A stretch of DNA of 64,000 nt. Source: AP-15 sp035503615. GTDB lineage: Bacteria > Pseudomonadota > Alphaproteobacteria > ATCC43930 > CGMCC-115725. Within the stretch, counting starts at the first letter, position 1, and each line of letters begins with the position of its first letter. Below the pieces are notes generated by a model that was given only the letters and a program-made list of their open reading frames with translations, did not search any database and was not told the DNA's origin. Below, piece after piece: positions 28,029 through 35,782 of this stretch. A program made the translations under genes and the position numbers. Location: assembly GCA_035503615.1 (NCBI GenBank), contig DATJTI010000042.1, positions 62,001 through 126,000 of the forward strand, read 5' to 3'.

Positions 28029-29078
28029 TCACGAAATCCATGCGGCTTTGTCCCACGCCGTAATCACGTTCCTCACCTTGCGCTCGTAGTGCCGTGAATA
28101 TTTGGCGCTGACGAGATCGGTCTTGACGACGACGCAGACATCGGTCGTGTTGAAGTCCTGATCGATCACCGCGCCATCGCCGACAAACCCGCCGAGACGC
28201 AAATAGCCCTTGATCAGCGGCGGCAGGCCTTTCAGCGCCCGCGCCGGGTCGAGCGCCCACCGCGGTCGCCGGCACATGTCGACATGGCGGTGCGCCACCG
28301 CCCGCGGCCGCAGCACCAGCGGCGCCAGGTGATGGTGATAGAGATAGGAGAGCGGGACCGCCAACGCCTCCGGATCGGTGCCGGGCAGGCTGGCGCAGCC
28401 GAACATCAGCGCGACGTCATAATGGAATACATAGGCGGCAATCCCGCTCCATAAGAGCTGCATCGCCGGACGCTGGCGGTAGGCGGCATCGACGCAGGAG
28501 CGGCCGAGTTCGAGGATCTCGCCGGGATGGGCGAGCAGCGGTGCAAGGTCGTATTCCGCGGCCGAGTAAAACCCGCCGAGCCGCGCGGCGGCGCCGCGAC
28601 GGATCAGCCGATAAGTGCCGACCACGCGGACGGCACCGTGACCACGGCTGTGATCGAGCACCAGCAGGTGATCGCAGCCCTGGTCGAAGCGGTCGCTGTC
28701 GCGACGCAGACGCGCCGCCTCGCTGCGCACACGCGCCCCGAGGCTTTCGTAAAACACCCGGTAGCGCAGCGCCTGCGCGGCATCGATATCGGCGCTGTTT
28801 TGCGCCAGCCGCACCTGCAGCGCGCCGGCGCGGATATCGACGAACGCCGGCGCACGGCCGGCCGTGCCTGCTTGCGACAAGCGCCCGGGCGCAAATCCGA
28901 GACCGCCGATCACGCCGCCCGACCGGGCCGGGGAAACGGGCCGGCCCGCCAATGCCACGAACGCGACAGTCGCACTGCCGGTGCCGCGTGCCACCCCCGC
29001 ATCGTTCGCACCCGCGCCCGGATCATTCCCGCTCGCGCCCAGATCATTCCCGCTCGCGCCGGGTGCGGGGCACCGCAT
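28029..29078 (-). CDS. olsB: OlsB-like ornithine-acyl-ACP N-acyltransferase (GNAT fold)
   Basis: Predicted first enzyme of ornithine-lipid synthesis, joining a 3-hydroxyacyl chain from ACP to ornithine. The conserved part begins near L-Q-V-R-L-A-Q-N and runs through A-L-R-Y-R-V-F-Y-E, V-G-T-Y-R-L-I, E-L-G-R-S-C-V, A-Y-V-F-H-Y-D-V, Y-L-R-L-G-G-F-V-G-D-G and the C-terminal D-F-N-T-T-D-V-C-V-V. The family was formerly labelled hemolysin-like. ATG at 29078 gives 349 residues and overlaps fur by 35 bp; a GTG at 28994 gives 321 and avoids the overlap. The region between those starts is translated from a 21-bp repeat (G-A-S-G-N-D units), so the shorter start is quite possible. Confidence 0.87.
   Translation of the reverse strand: MRCPAPGASGNDLGASGNDPGAGANDAGVARGTGSATVAFVALAGRPVSPARSGGVIGGLGFAPGRLSQAGTAGRAPAFVDIRAGALQVRLAQNSADIDAAQALRYRVFYESLGARVRSEAARLRRDSDRFDQGCDHLLVLDHSRGHGAVRVVGTYRLIRRGAAARLGGFYSAAEYDLAPLLAHPGEILELGRSCVDAAYRQRPAMQLLWSGIAAYVFHYDVALMFGCASLPGTDPEALAVPLSYLYHHHLAPLVLRPRAVAHRHVDMCRRPRWALDPARALKGLPPLIKGYLRLGGFVGDGAVIDQDFNTTDVCVVVKTDLVSAKYSRHYERKVRNVITAWDKAAWIS
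29000..29062 (-). repeat. 21-bp tandem repeat (two exact-core copies plus one degenerate) at the fur 3' end
   Basis: gatcattcccgctcgcgcc with two further bases occurs at 29021-29041 and 29042-29062, and a diverged copy precedes it at about 29000-29020. On the coding strand the unit holds Arg-Glu-Arg-Glu-stop of fur, repeated in frame. The same bases encode a G-A-S-G-N-D repeat in the overlapping olsB frame. Confidence 0.88.
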
Positions 29079-29466
29079 AGAGCTCGAGCCGGTGACCGAC
29101 AAGATCGTAGCCGAGCTGGTCGGCGACCGCCTGCTGCAGCCGCTCGATCTCTTCGTTGCGGAATTCGACGACCCGGCCCGATTGCAGATCGATCAAATGA
29201 TCGTGATGCGCGCTCGGCATCTCCTCGTAGCGCGACCGGCCGTCACCGAAATCGTGCCGGGCGAGGATGTTCGCTTCCTCGAGCAGGCGGACGGTCCGGT
29301 AGACCGTCGCGATGCTGATATGCGGGTCGATTTCGGTCGCGCGCCGATAGACTTGCTCGACATCGGGGTGGTCGGCGGAATCCGACAAAACGCGGGCGAT
29401 GACCCGGCGCTGCTCGGTCATCTTCAGGCCCTTGTCGAGGCAGAGCTGCTCCAGCCGCGAGGTCAT
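29044..29466 (-). CDS. fur: Fur/Mur family metalloregulator
   Basis: A 140-residue dimeric metal-responsive repressor. The N-terminal winged helix (T-E-Q-R-R-V-I-A-R-V-L, recognition helix I-S-I-A-T-V-Y-R-T-V-R-L-L) is followed by the H-H-D-H-L-I-D metal-site motif and the dimerisation domain. The C-x2-C structural zinc pair of enteric Fur is absent, as in alphaproteobacterial Fur/Mur proteins that sense iron or manganese. The ATG at 29466 has GGAGG six to ten bases upstream. The 3' end carries an in-frame 21-bp tandem repeat that includes the stop. It runs into olsB, so metal status might influence lipid genes by cotranscription. Confidence 0.92.
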   Translation of the reverse strand: MTSRLEQLCLDKGLKMTEQRRVIARVLSDSADHPDVEQVYRRATEIDPHISIATVYRTVRLLEEANILARHDFGDGRSRYEEMPSAHHDHLIDLQSGRVVEFRNEEIERLQQAVADQLGYDLVGHRLELYAVPRTRRERE

Positions 29467-29602
29467 CGCGCCTCCATCAAGGGGGATGTGCACCCACTAT
29501 AGAGCAATTCCATGCTCACGCCTATATGCCCCCGACGCCCACCGGCCCGACAGCCGTGCACGCAGCATCGCGCCGCATGACCAGCAAGGGCGTCGATCGG
29601 AT

Positions 29603-30019
29603 TTACTCCCGCGACCGCCGCGCCCGTGTTCCGAGGCCGATTTCCTTGGCCAACCGGCTGCGCTGGCGCGCGTAGTTCGGCGCCACCATCGGATAGTCGG
29701 CACCAAGCCCCCACCGCTCCCGATAAGATTCCGGCGTCATGTTGTACGCGGTTTTCAAATGACGTTTGAGCATCTTGAGTTTCTTGCCATCCTCCAGGCA
29801 GATGATGTAATCGGCATGAACCGACTTCTTGATCGGCACGGCCGGTTGCGGACGTTCCACCGGCGCGGGTGGGGCCGTTCCGATATTAGCCAGCGAATGG
29901 TATACCTGGTTGATCAGCTGCGGCAAATCACTCACGGACACCGTATTATTGGAGACATGTGCGGCGACGATTTCGGTCGTCAGTGCCAGCAAATCACTGG
30001 CTTGATCGGTGTTGTTCAT
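29603..30019 (-). CDS. MucR/Ros family transcriptional regulator with incomplete zinc finger
   Basis: A 138-residue alphaproteobacterial regulator. The N-terminal half (about 10-50) is the oligomerisation region typical of MucR; the C-terminal DNA-binding half reads D-Y-I-I-C-L-E-D-G-K-K, L-K-R-H-L-K, Y-N-M-T-P-E-S-Y-R and W-G-L-G-A-D-Y-P-M-V-A-P-N-Y-A. Compared with the Ros C-x2-C-x9-H-x3-H zinc site, C74 and H87 are kept, but the second Cys is D77 and the distal His pair is A91-Y92, so the classical zinc site cannot form. Zinc-independent Ros homologues are known in Mesorhizobium. ATG at 30019 is preferred over an upstream frame extension. Confidence 0.92.
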   Translation of the reverse strand: MNNTDQASDLLALTTEIVAAHVSNNTVSVSDLPQLINQVYHSLANIGTAPPAPVERPQPAVPIKKSVHADYIICLEDGKKLKMLKRHLKTAYNMTPESYRERWGLGADYPMVAPNYARQRSRLAKEIGLGTRARRSRE

Positions 30020-30178
30020 GGCGATGGTCCCACGGTCAAGCTGCTTTTTCAAATATAAGTAACGGTCGGCAGCGCGGCAATCCGTTTGATCAGCGATTGC
30101 TTGCTATCGCCGATCGAAGGCCGGGAACATTTGGCCATGGCGGACAAGAAGGAGGGATAGCACAGAGCTGAGCAGATA

Positions 30179-30697
30179 TCAGGTCGATGGGATGGTTGCA
30201 GCGATGTTGCGGCGGAGCACCAGCGCGTCGATCCGATCGTCAGCGCGACAGTAGTAATTCGTCCGGCGCCCGATCTGGATAAACCCCGCGGCGGCGTAGA
30301 GTGCCAGCGCAGCCGTGTTGTCGGTCGCGACTTCGAGAAAAACGGCGCGCCCGCCGCGCCGTCCCGCTTCCTCGCAAACTGCCCGCAACAGCACCGCGCC
30401 GGTCCCTTGACGCTGTCGGCAAGGGGCGACGCCGAGTGTCAGCAGCTCACACTCGCCGCCGAGATCGAGCGCCAGCGCGAGACCCGCCGGCGTCTCGCGC
30501 TGGCCTGACGTCTTGTCCTGCCCCGGCGCCTCACCCTGCCAAGCGAGCCAGCCGAAGAAGCCGTTGATCGCCATGATTCGCGCGATCTCCGGCGGCGGCC
30601 ACGGGTCGTCGGGAAAACAGCTGTGGTGCAACCGCGCCAACGGCACCGCCAGCAATGGCGCCGCGGCTGCGCTCAACCGCTCGAGGCGGCAGTTCAC
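30179..30697 (-). CDS. rimI: Ribosomal-protein alanine N-acetyltransferase RimI-like (GNAT)
   Basis: A 172-residue GNAT acetyltransferase. After a Phe-Pro-Asp-Asp-Pro-Trp motif near the N-terminus come the acetyl-CoA loop (R-Q-R-Q-G-T-G-A-V-L-L, in the Q/R-x2-G-x-G/A position) and the C-terminal F-L-E-V-A-T-D-N-T-A-A-L-A-L-Y-A-A-A-G-F, typical of RimI. The first codon overlaps the tsaB stop by 4 bp (ATGA), and the tsaB-rimI pair is widespread. Expected activity is N-terminal acetylation of ribosomal protein S18 or other proteins. Confidence 0.9.
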   Translation of the reverse strand: MNCRLERLSAAAAPLLAVPLARLHHSCFPDDPWPPPEIARIMAINGFFGWLAWQGEAPGQDKTSGQRETPAGLALALDLGGECELLTLGVAPCRQRQGTGAVLLRAVCEEAGRRGGRAVFLEVATDNTAALALYAAAGFIQIGRRTNYYCRADDRIDALVLRRNIAATIPST

Positions 30698-31473
30698 CGC
30701 GCCACCACCGGGATCGCACCTGCCGTGACGGTGACGTCAGGGGGTCGCAAATAGAACGGCGTGGCTGAGCTGCCGTTTTCGCCGCCATTTTCGCCTGCGC
30801 CTCGGCGCCAGCGGCGCAGCGCAGCGCGCAGCGCGCCGACCACCGGCGGCGCACCTTCCACGACGACACCCGGGATGCCGCCGACCGCAAGCGCAGCGGC
30901 CGCGCGCGATGCCGCGTCACCGGTGATCGCGAGCCGGGTTTTTCCGAACACGCCGGCGACGGTGTCGCACAGCGCATCGGGCAGCAATGCCGCGGCAGGG
31001 CATTGCGGCCGGCGCATCGCATCGAACAGCCGGATATAGAGATCGGCGCGGCGGCTTTCGAGGGCCACCAGCAGCGGCTTCGTCGCCGCCTCCGCCCTCG
31101 CATCATTATCGCCAACAGCGCTCAGTGCGGCATCGAATCCGGTCACCCCAAAGAGCGGCACATCGAGACCGAGTGCGATGCCGCGCGCGGCGGCGAGCCC
31201 GACCCGAATCCCGGTAAAGCTGCCGGGCCCGGTGGTCACAACCACGAGCTCGATCGCCGGCGCCGCCACGCGCGCCTCGCGCATCACGCGCTCAACGAGT
31301 GGCAGTAGCGCCTCTGCCTGCCCATGCGCGATCGGGAAGTGTGCCGCCGCCAGCACCTCGTCGCCGGCTGCGACCGCCGCCGCGCAGGACGACCCCGCCG
31401 AATCGAGCGCCAGGATCAGCGGCGCAGCACGGGCGTCGCCGGATGCGATTGTCCGGATCGGCTCAGACGGCAC
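30694..31473 (-). CDS. tsaB: tRNA threonylcarbamoyladenosine biosynthesis protein TsaB
   Basis: A 259-residue ASKHA-fold partner of TsaD in making t6A37 of tRNA. Signature stretches are L-A-L-D-S-A-G-S-S near the N-terminus, H-G-Q-A-E-A-L-L-P-L, and the diagnostic G-P-G-S-F-T-G-I-R-V-G-L-A-A-A-R-G-I-A. Its start lies inside the 3' end of the nfu gene (11-bp overlap) and its stop overlaps rimI, so nfu-tsaB-rimI is one coupled unit. The N-terminus before L-I-L-A-L is about 17 residues longer than usual, so a slightly later start is possible. Confidence 0.94.
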   Translation of the reverse strand: MPSEPIRTIASGDARAAPLILALDSAGSSCAAAVAAGDEVLAAAHFPIAHGQAEALLPLVERVMREARVAAPAIELVVVTTGPGSFTGIRVGLAAARGIALGLDVPLFGVTGFDAALSAVGDNDARAEAATKPLLVALESRRADLYIRLFDAMRRPQCPAAALLPDALCDTVAGVFGKTRLAITGDAASRAAAALAVGGIPGVVVEGAPPVVGALRAALRRWRRGAGENGGENGSSATPFYLRPPDVTVTAGAIPVVAR

Positions 31474-32017
31474 GCACCTCGACCACTTCGGGGATGTAGT
31501 GGCGCAGCATGTTCTCGATGCCGGCTTTCAAGGTGGCGGTCGAGCTCGGGCATCCCGAGCATGAGCCCTGCATATGCAGATAAACGACACCATCCTCGAA
31601 ATCGTGAAAGATGATGTCGCCGCCATCCTGGGCCACCGCCGGGCGCACGCGCGTCTCCAGCAATTCTTTGATCTGGGAGACGATCTCGTCGTCTTCGGCG
31701 TCATCGGCAGCAGCAGGCGCTGCTTCGGCGCCAGCGGTGAAGACCGGGCGGCCGGTCGTGAAATGCTCCATGATCGCGGCCAGGATCGCCGGCTTCAGCC
31801 GGTACCAGTCGCCCTCTTCGGCCTTGGTAACGGTAACGAAATCGGCGCCGAAAAACACCCCGGTGACGTCGGGCAGCGCAAACAGCCGCACCGCCAGAGG
31901 CGAGACGACGGCAGCCTCAGCGGTCGTGAAATTCGCCGTTCCGGTGGTCATCACGACGCGCCCGGGAAGAAATTTGAGGGTGGCCGGGTTCGGCGTCTGC
32001 TCGGTCTGAATGAACAT
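31463..32017 (-). CDS. NifU-like Fe-S cluster carrier (Nfu/NFU1 type)
   Basis: A 184-residue protein with an Nfu N-terminal domain (M-F-I-Q-T-E-Q-T-P-N-P-A-T-L-K-F-L-P-G) and a C-terminal NifU domain. The cluster-binding motif is G-S-C-S-G-C-P-S-S in the latter, with V-A-Q-D-G-G-D-I before it. A flexible Ala/Asp-rich linker joins them. It delivers [4Fe-4S] clusters to targets; the methylthiotransferase MiaB encoded nearby is a plausible client. It heads the nfu-tsaB-rimI unit. Confidence 0.94.
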   Translation of the reverse strand: MFIQTEQTPNPATLKFLPGRVVMTTGTANFTTAEAAVVSPLAVRLFALPDVTGVFFGADFVTVTKAEEGDWYRLKPAILAAIMEHFTTGRPVFTAGAEAAPAAADDAEDDEIVSQIKELLETRVRPAVAQDGGDIIFHDFEDGVVYLHMQGSCSGCPSSTATLKAGIENMLRHYIPEVVEVRAV

Positions 32018-32115
32018 CGGGCGGCTCCGGAAAATACCATGATTAAGCTAGATCCTAGCATGGGGGGCTCGGGACCGCGATTCAACCCTGCGGACAGCAG
32101 CCCGACCTGCCGGCC

Positions 32116-33054
32116 TCACCAGCCGAGTTCGGTGCGCAACCGGGCGACCGCTTCGAGCTGGCGCTCGTGCTCGCCGGCGAACCGCATAACGAAATCGGTG
32201 ACGCCGGCATCGGCATAGCGGCACAGCCATTCGGCCGCTTTCGCAGGCGGTCCGGCAAACGTCGCCTGGCGCCGGCGCATCGCCGCCGCCGGCTGCCCGT
32301 AATAGCTTTCCAGAAACCGGTCGATCCGCTGCTCGGCCTGGGCAGTATCGTCATCGAGCGCCAGGGTCACGTAGTTGGCCGCCGGAAACATCGCCGGATC
32401 ACGTCCCAGCTCGTGCAGGATCTGTTGTACCTCGTGCCATTGCGCGGTCCAGCGGGCAAGATCGGGCTCGTTGGCGAACCAGCCATCGAAGTGCCTCGCC
32501 GCCCGCTCCAGCGCCGGGCGCACCGAACCGGCAAGCCAGATCGGCGGGCCGCCGGGGCGATGCGGGGTCGGGCCGAGCACGCCGGCCCTGACCGGCCAGC
32601 GGCCGTTCCACTCGATGCTTTCCCCGGTCCACAGCGCGCGGGCCAGCCGCAGCCCCTCCATCATGCGGCCGACCCGACTGTCGAACGGCACCCCGGCCGC
32701 GGCGAATTCGGCGCGCGTGTTCGGGACATCGGTGGCGATCCCGGCGCCGAGCACCAGCCTGCCCTCGCTGAGCCGGTCGAGCGTGGCGAGCTGATGCGCC
32801 AGCACCACCGGGTTGCGCAATGCCGGCAGAAACACGGCGGTCCCGATCGCGACCTTGCGGGTGCGCGCCGCGACCGCAGCGAGCAGGGTCAACGGGTCAT
32901 GGCGCGGCCGGGCCAACAGTGAGTCGCCGACCCAGATTGTCGCATATCCAAGGCCTTCGGCGCGCTCGGCCAGGGCCAAGAGCGGCCCGGTCTCCGGCCT
33001 GCCCTGCATGATCGCTTCGCGGGTCGGCAACAGGTATCCGATACGCGGCGCCAT
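32116..33054 (-). CDS. Luciferase-like (LLM class) flavin-dependent oxidoreductase
   Basis: A 312-residue TIM-barrel protein of the bacterial luciferase/F420-dependent family. Typical features are I-G-Y-L-L-P-T-R at the start, A-E-R-A-E-G-L-G-Y-A-T-I-W-V-G-D-S, H-D-P-L-T-L-L-A-A-V-A-A-R-T, L-P-A-L-R-N-P-V-V-L-A-H-Q and L-G-A-G-I-A-T-D. The cofactor, FMNH2 or F420, and the substrate cannot be told from this. An ideal GGAGG lies five bases before the ATG. It stands between nfu and a coiled-coil gene on the same strand, with about 100-bp gaps on each side, so it is probably a separate unit. Confidence 0.88.
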   Translation of the reverse strand: MAPRIGYLLPTREAIMQGRPETGPLLALAERAEGLGYATIWVGDSLLARPRHDPLTLLAAVAARTRKVAIGTAVFLPALRNPVVLAHQLATLDRLSEGRLVLGAGIATDVPNTRAEFAAAGVPFDSRVGRMMEGLRLARALWTGESIEWNGRWPVRAGVLGPTPHRPGGPPIWLAGSVRPALERAARHFDGWFANEPDLARWTAQWHEVQQILHELGRDPAMFPAANYVTLALDDDTAQAEQRIDRFLESYYGQPAAAMRRRQATFAGPPAKAAEWLCRYADAGVTDFVMRFAGEHERQLEAVARLRTELGW

Positions 33055-33151
33055 CTTTTCCTCCGTCAGACCGCGCTACCGCCAAAGCCGGCGAAAGCGG
33101 CACACCACCAGCCGGCCGCCAAGGCCGGGACAACGATCGCCGAGATAACGG

Positions 33152-33421
33152 TCAGGGATGGTGCAGCAGCACCCCCAATATGGCGATGGTGGCCGCGGCA
33201 TTGATGCCGATCGCCCAAATTACTACTCCAAGCTTGCCTTCGAGCGCAGCCAGCCGACCTTCTATGGCGATGAACCGCCCGTCCATAACCGCGAGACGGT
33301 TGTCGATCGACGTCAGCCGGTTTTCGTAGTCGGCGAGCTGCTCCGCGGCCGCCCTCGCTTTTTCGTCAGAGGCGCCGGCGTCGCGCAGCGCGTCATAGGT
33401 CCTGGACAGCATGAGAGGCAT
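33152..33421 (-). CDS. Small coiled-coil protein with C-terminal membrane anchor (DUF1640/CCDC90-like)
   Basis: An 89-residue protein. Residues about 1-30 are helical, 30-62 form a short coiled coil with an I-D-N-R-L-A-V-M-D-G-R-F-I-A-I-E repeat, and 66-87 form one membrane helix (V-V-I-W-A-I-G-I-N-A-A-A-T-I-A-I-L). This layout matches small DUF1640/CCDC90-type proteins common in alphaproteobacteria, whose function is unknown. ATG at 33421. It precedes the luciferase-like gene by 97 bp and follows the ThDP-enzyme gene on the same strand. Confidence 0.7.
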   Translation of the reverse strand: MPLMLSRTYDALRDAGASDEKARAAAEQLADYENRLTSIDNRLAVMDGRFIAIEGRLAALEGKLGVVIWAIGINAAATIAILGVLLHHP

Positions 33422-33470
33422 GACACCGGCGTCTCGGGCGAGAATGGCGGCGTTCGAGGATCGGGCCGGA

Positions 33471-35120
33471 CTATTCGGCGCCGCCGCGACGGTGCGAGAA
33501 GCCCTGCTCCTGGCTGGTCACGAATTCGAGCAAGGCCGCATGGCCATCCTCGTTCTGGCGGCGGGCGCGCAGGATCGCCGGGCCGATTTCGCTCGGGTCT
33601 TCGACCCGCTCGCTCCAGCCGCCGAGATCGCGCCCGATATTGGCGTAATTGCCGCCGAGGTCACGCGCCCGGTAGCGGTCGTGCGACAACTGCATCGCAT
33701 GGGTTTCGATCGCCATCGACGAGTTGTTGAGGACGATCGTCGTGATCGGGATGCCGCAGCGCGCCGCGGTCTCGAAATCGAGCCCGGTCATGCCAAAGGC
33801 GGCGTCGCCCATGAAGTTGACGCAGAACTTGTCGGGGGCGGCCACTTTGGCGCCGATCACGAGCCCGAGCCCGGTGCCGAGCTGGTGCGACTTGCCCCAG
33901 CCGAGATAGCCGCGCGGCCGGGTCGCCCGGTAGAACGGGTTCAGCTGCTCGCGCGGACTGCCCGAATCATGGGTGACGATCGCGTCGGCCGGATCGATGA
34001 CGCGCATGAACTCGGTGATCACCCGATAGGGGTTGATCGGGTGCTCGTTCGAATGGAGCTTCGCGTTCCAGCGGGCGAGCCACGCCTCGCGATGGCTGGC
34101 GACCTCCTGGGCGACGCCGTTGCCGCGCTCCTTGCCGCCGAGCCGGTCGCCGACCGCTTCGATCAACTGGCTGAGCACCAGCTTCGCGTCGCCGAGGATG
34201 CCGAGATCGGCGGCAAAGGCCTTGTGCAGGTCGCGGCTGTCGTTGGTCGCATGGATGTATTTCTTGCCGGGCGGGAACACCGGGGTGGCAATGCCGTGCT
34301 TGGTAAAGCTGCAGCCGACCCCGAGCACCAGGTCGGATTTGTGCAGGAAATGCCGGCCCTGCCCGGTAAAGGTGCCGCCACCCGAGCCGAGCGCCAGCGC
34401 GTGGTCCTCGGGAAAGGCGCTCTTGCCGTCAAAGGTGGTCATCACCGGTGCCTGCAGCAATTCGGCGAGCCGGCGCAACTCGTCGGTCGCCTCGGCATAA
34501 AAGATGCCCTGGCCGGCGAGGATGATCGGACAGGCGGCGTCGAGCAGCAGCTTGGCCGCCTCGTCGATATCGCGCGGGTCGCCGGCTGAGCGGCTCGGCC
34601 GCACCGGCCGGTATTGCGCCGGATCGACCGCGACATCGATGGTCGTGACATCGGCCGGGACCTCGACCATGACCGGGCCGGACCTCCCGTTTTTCACCTG
34701 GGCAAAGGCGCGCCGCATGATGTTGCCGACCTCGTGCGGCAACTGCACCTCCTCGACCGATTTGGTGATCGCGGCATAGCTGCGGCTCGATTTGAACATC
34801 GGAAACAATTGCGCCGTCTCGCGCGGATGGCCCAAGGGCAGAAACACCACCGGCACCGAATCGGAAAACGCGGTGGCGACGCCGGCAAATGCGTTTTCCG
34901 CCCCCGGCCCATACTGCATCGCAAAAACGCCGGGCGGCCTGCCGTTCGAGACGCGGGCAAAACCGTCGGCCATATGCACGCCGACCCGCTCCTGACGGCA
35001 GATCACCGGGCGGATGCCGACTGCGGCGGCCGCCTCGATGATCGGTGTCGTCGGGAAGCAGAACAGGGTCTCCACGCCTTCGCGCTTCAGGATCTCGGCG
35101 ATAACGCCCATTACCTGCAT
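33471..35120 (-). CDS. Thiamine-diphosphate-dependent enzyme, acetolactate synthase/benzoylformate decarboxylase-like
   Basis: A 549-residue enzyme with the three-domain fold of the pyruvate oxidase/ALS superfamily. The N-terminal Pyr domain has catalytic Glu44 (C-R-Q-E-R-V-G-V-H-M-A-D-G). The middle domain runs from about 190 to 330. The PP domain holds the ThDP/Mg motif beginning G-D-A-A-F-G-M and ending I-V-L-N-N at about 438-466. No ilvN-type regulatory subunit gene is next to it, and several ALS-specific FAD residues are not obvious, so a 2-keto-acid decarboxylase, carboligase or similar is more likely than IlvB. The ATG at 35120 has a strong gggagg site; the frame is open further upstream without similarity. 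Confidence 0.88.
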   Translation of the reverse strand: MQVMGVIAEILKREGVETLFCFPTTPIIEAAAAVGIRPVICRQERVGVHMADGFARVSNGRPPGVFAMQYGPGAENAFAGVATAFSDSVPVVFLPLGHPRETAQLFPMFKSSRSYAAITKSVEEVQLPHEVGNIMRRAFAQVKNGRSGPVMVEVPADVTTIDVAVDPAQYRPVRPSRSAGDPRDIDEAAKLLLDAACPIILAGQGIFYAEATDELRRLAELLQAPVMTTFDGKSAFPEDHALALGSGGGTFTGQGRHFLHKSDLVLGVGCSFTKHGIATPVFPPGKKYIHATNDSRDLHKAFAADLGILGDAKLVLSQLIEAVGDRLGGKERGNGVAQEVASHREAWLARWNAKLHSNEHPINPYRVITEFMRVIDPADAIVTHDSGSPREQLNPFYRATRPRGYLGWGKSHQLGTGLGLVIGAKVAAPDKFCVNFMGDAAFGMTGLDFETAARCGIPITTIVLNNSSMAIETHAMQLSHDRYRARDLGGNYANIGRDLGGWSERVEDPSEIGPAILRARRQNEDGHAALLEFVTSQEQGFSHRRGGAE

Positions 35121-35227
35121 GACTCTTTCCTCCCGGAGGATGAAGTTGGGATCACATGCTGCCGGCCGGCACTCCCGGGTGGCAGGGGGGGCCGGCGGCA
35201 CGACCCGGGCGCGCCACCCGGCACAAC

Positions 35228-35446
35228 TCAGTGCAGCGCGGCACCCGGTTGCGCGCCGCCGGTATCGCTCGGCAGCTCGTGGCAAACCTTTTCGCACGGT
35301 CTGAGATCACCAGGATTCTCCCTGGTGCAGGTAGCGCAATCGAGGACCGGCGCCATCGGACCGGCGGTCGTGAGCGGTGGGGCGGGACCGGCGCAACCGA
35401 TCAGCAGCATGCCCCACCCGGCCAGAAACAACGGGGCACGGGTCAT
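35228..35446 (-). CDS. Small cysteine-rich putative lipoprotein
   Basis: A 72-residue frame starting M-T-R-A-P-L-F-L-A-G-W-G-M-L-L-I-G-C, an acceptable type II signal peptide with lipobox L-I-G-C at residue 18. The mature part is Pro-rich, then has C-A-T-C, D-L-R-P-C and K-V-C, so four further cysteines in C-x2-C and C-x3-C spacing. That layout suggests metal binding or disulfides. No family is recognised. It lies 107 bp upstream of the ThDP-enzyme gene on the same strand. It could be a chance frame, but signal peptide, lipobox and Cys spacing together support it. Confidence 0.5.
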   Translation of the reverse strand: MTRAPLFLAGWGMLLIGCAGPAPPLTTAGPMAPVLDCATCTRENPGDLRPCEKVCHELPSDTGGAQPGAALH

Positions 35447-35782
35447 GGCGGGAGCATGGCGAGGCCCGTCGTGATTTGTCAAGGCGAGCTCCGGCGGAAC
35501 GGCGATGGGTCGCCGGCTGCAATCATTCCGAGCCTCGAGGGAAATTGGGGCGATCGGCTAGCAGCCCGGCGATTTCTCGCACACCCGAGACGGGGCGCTG
35601 TTGCCGGCAGCAGGTGTCGCCGCGAAAAGGGGCCGACGATAAAGTTTCCGACGATTAGGGTTGCGGGTTGCGTAACTCCGAGATGACAATCGCCACCGAG
35701 GCTCGAGTCCAGCTCGTCACACCGCCGCCCGGCGTTGCCAGCGATTTGCGACCTGCGCCGTTCGAGCAAGGCCCGCCGCCCG
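35447..35782. other. Intergenic region between divergent small lipoprotein and glycosyltransferase genes
   Basis: About 336 bp with no convincing gene. It contains locally AT-richer sequence around 35635-35690, with the repeat cgacgat flanking aaagtttc and a tagggttgcgggttgcg stretch. It separates two divergent genes and so should hold both promoters, but I cannot place -35/-10 boxes with confidence. Confidence 0.5.
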
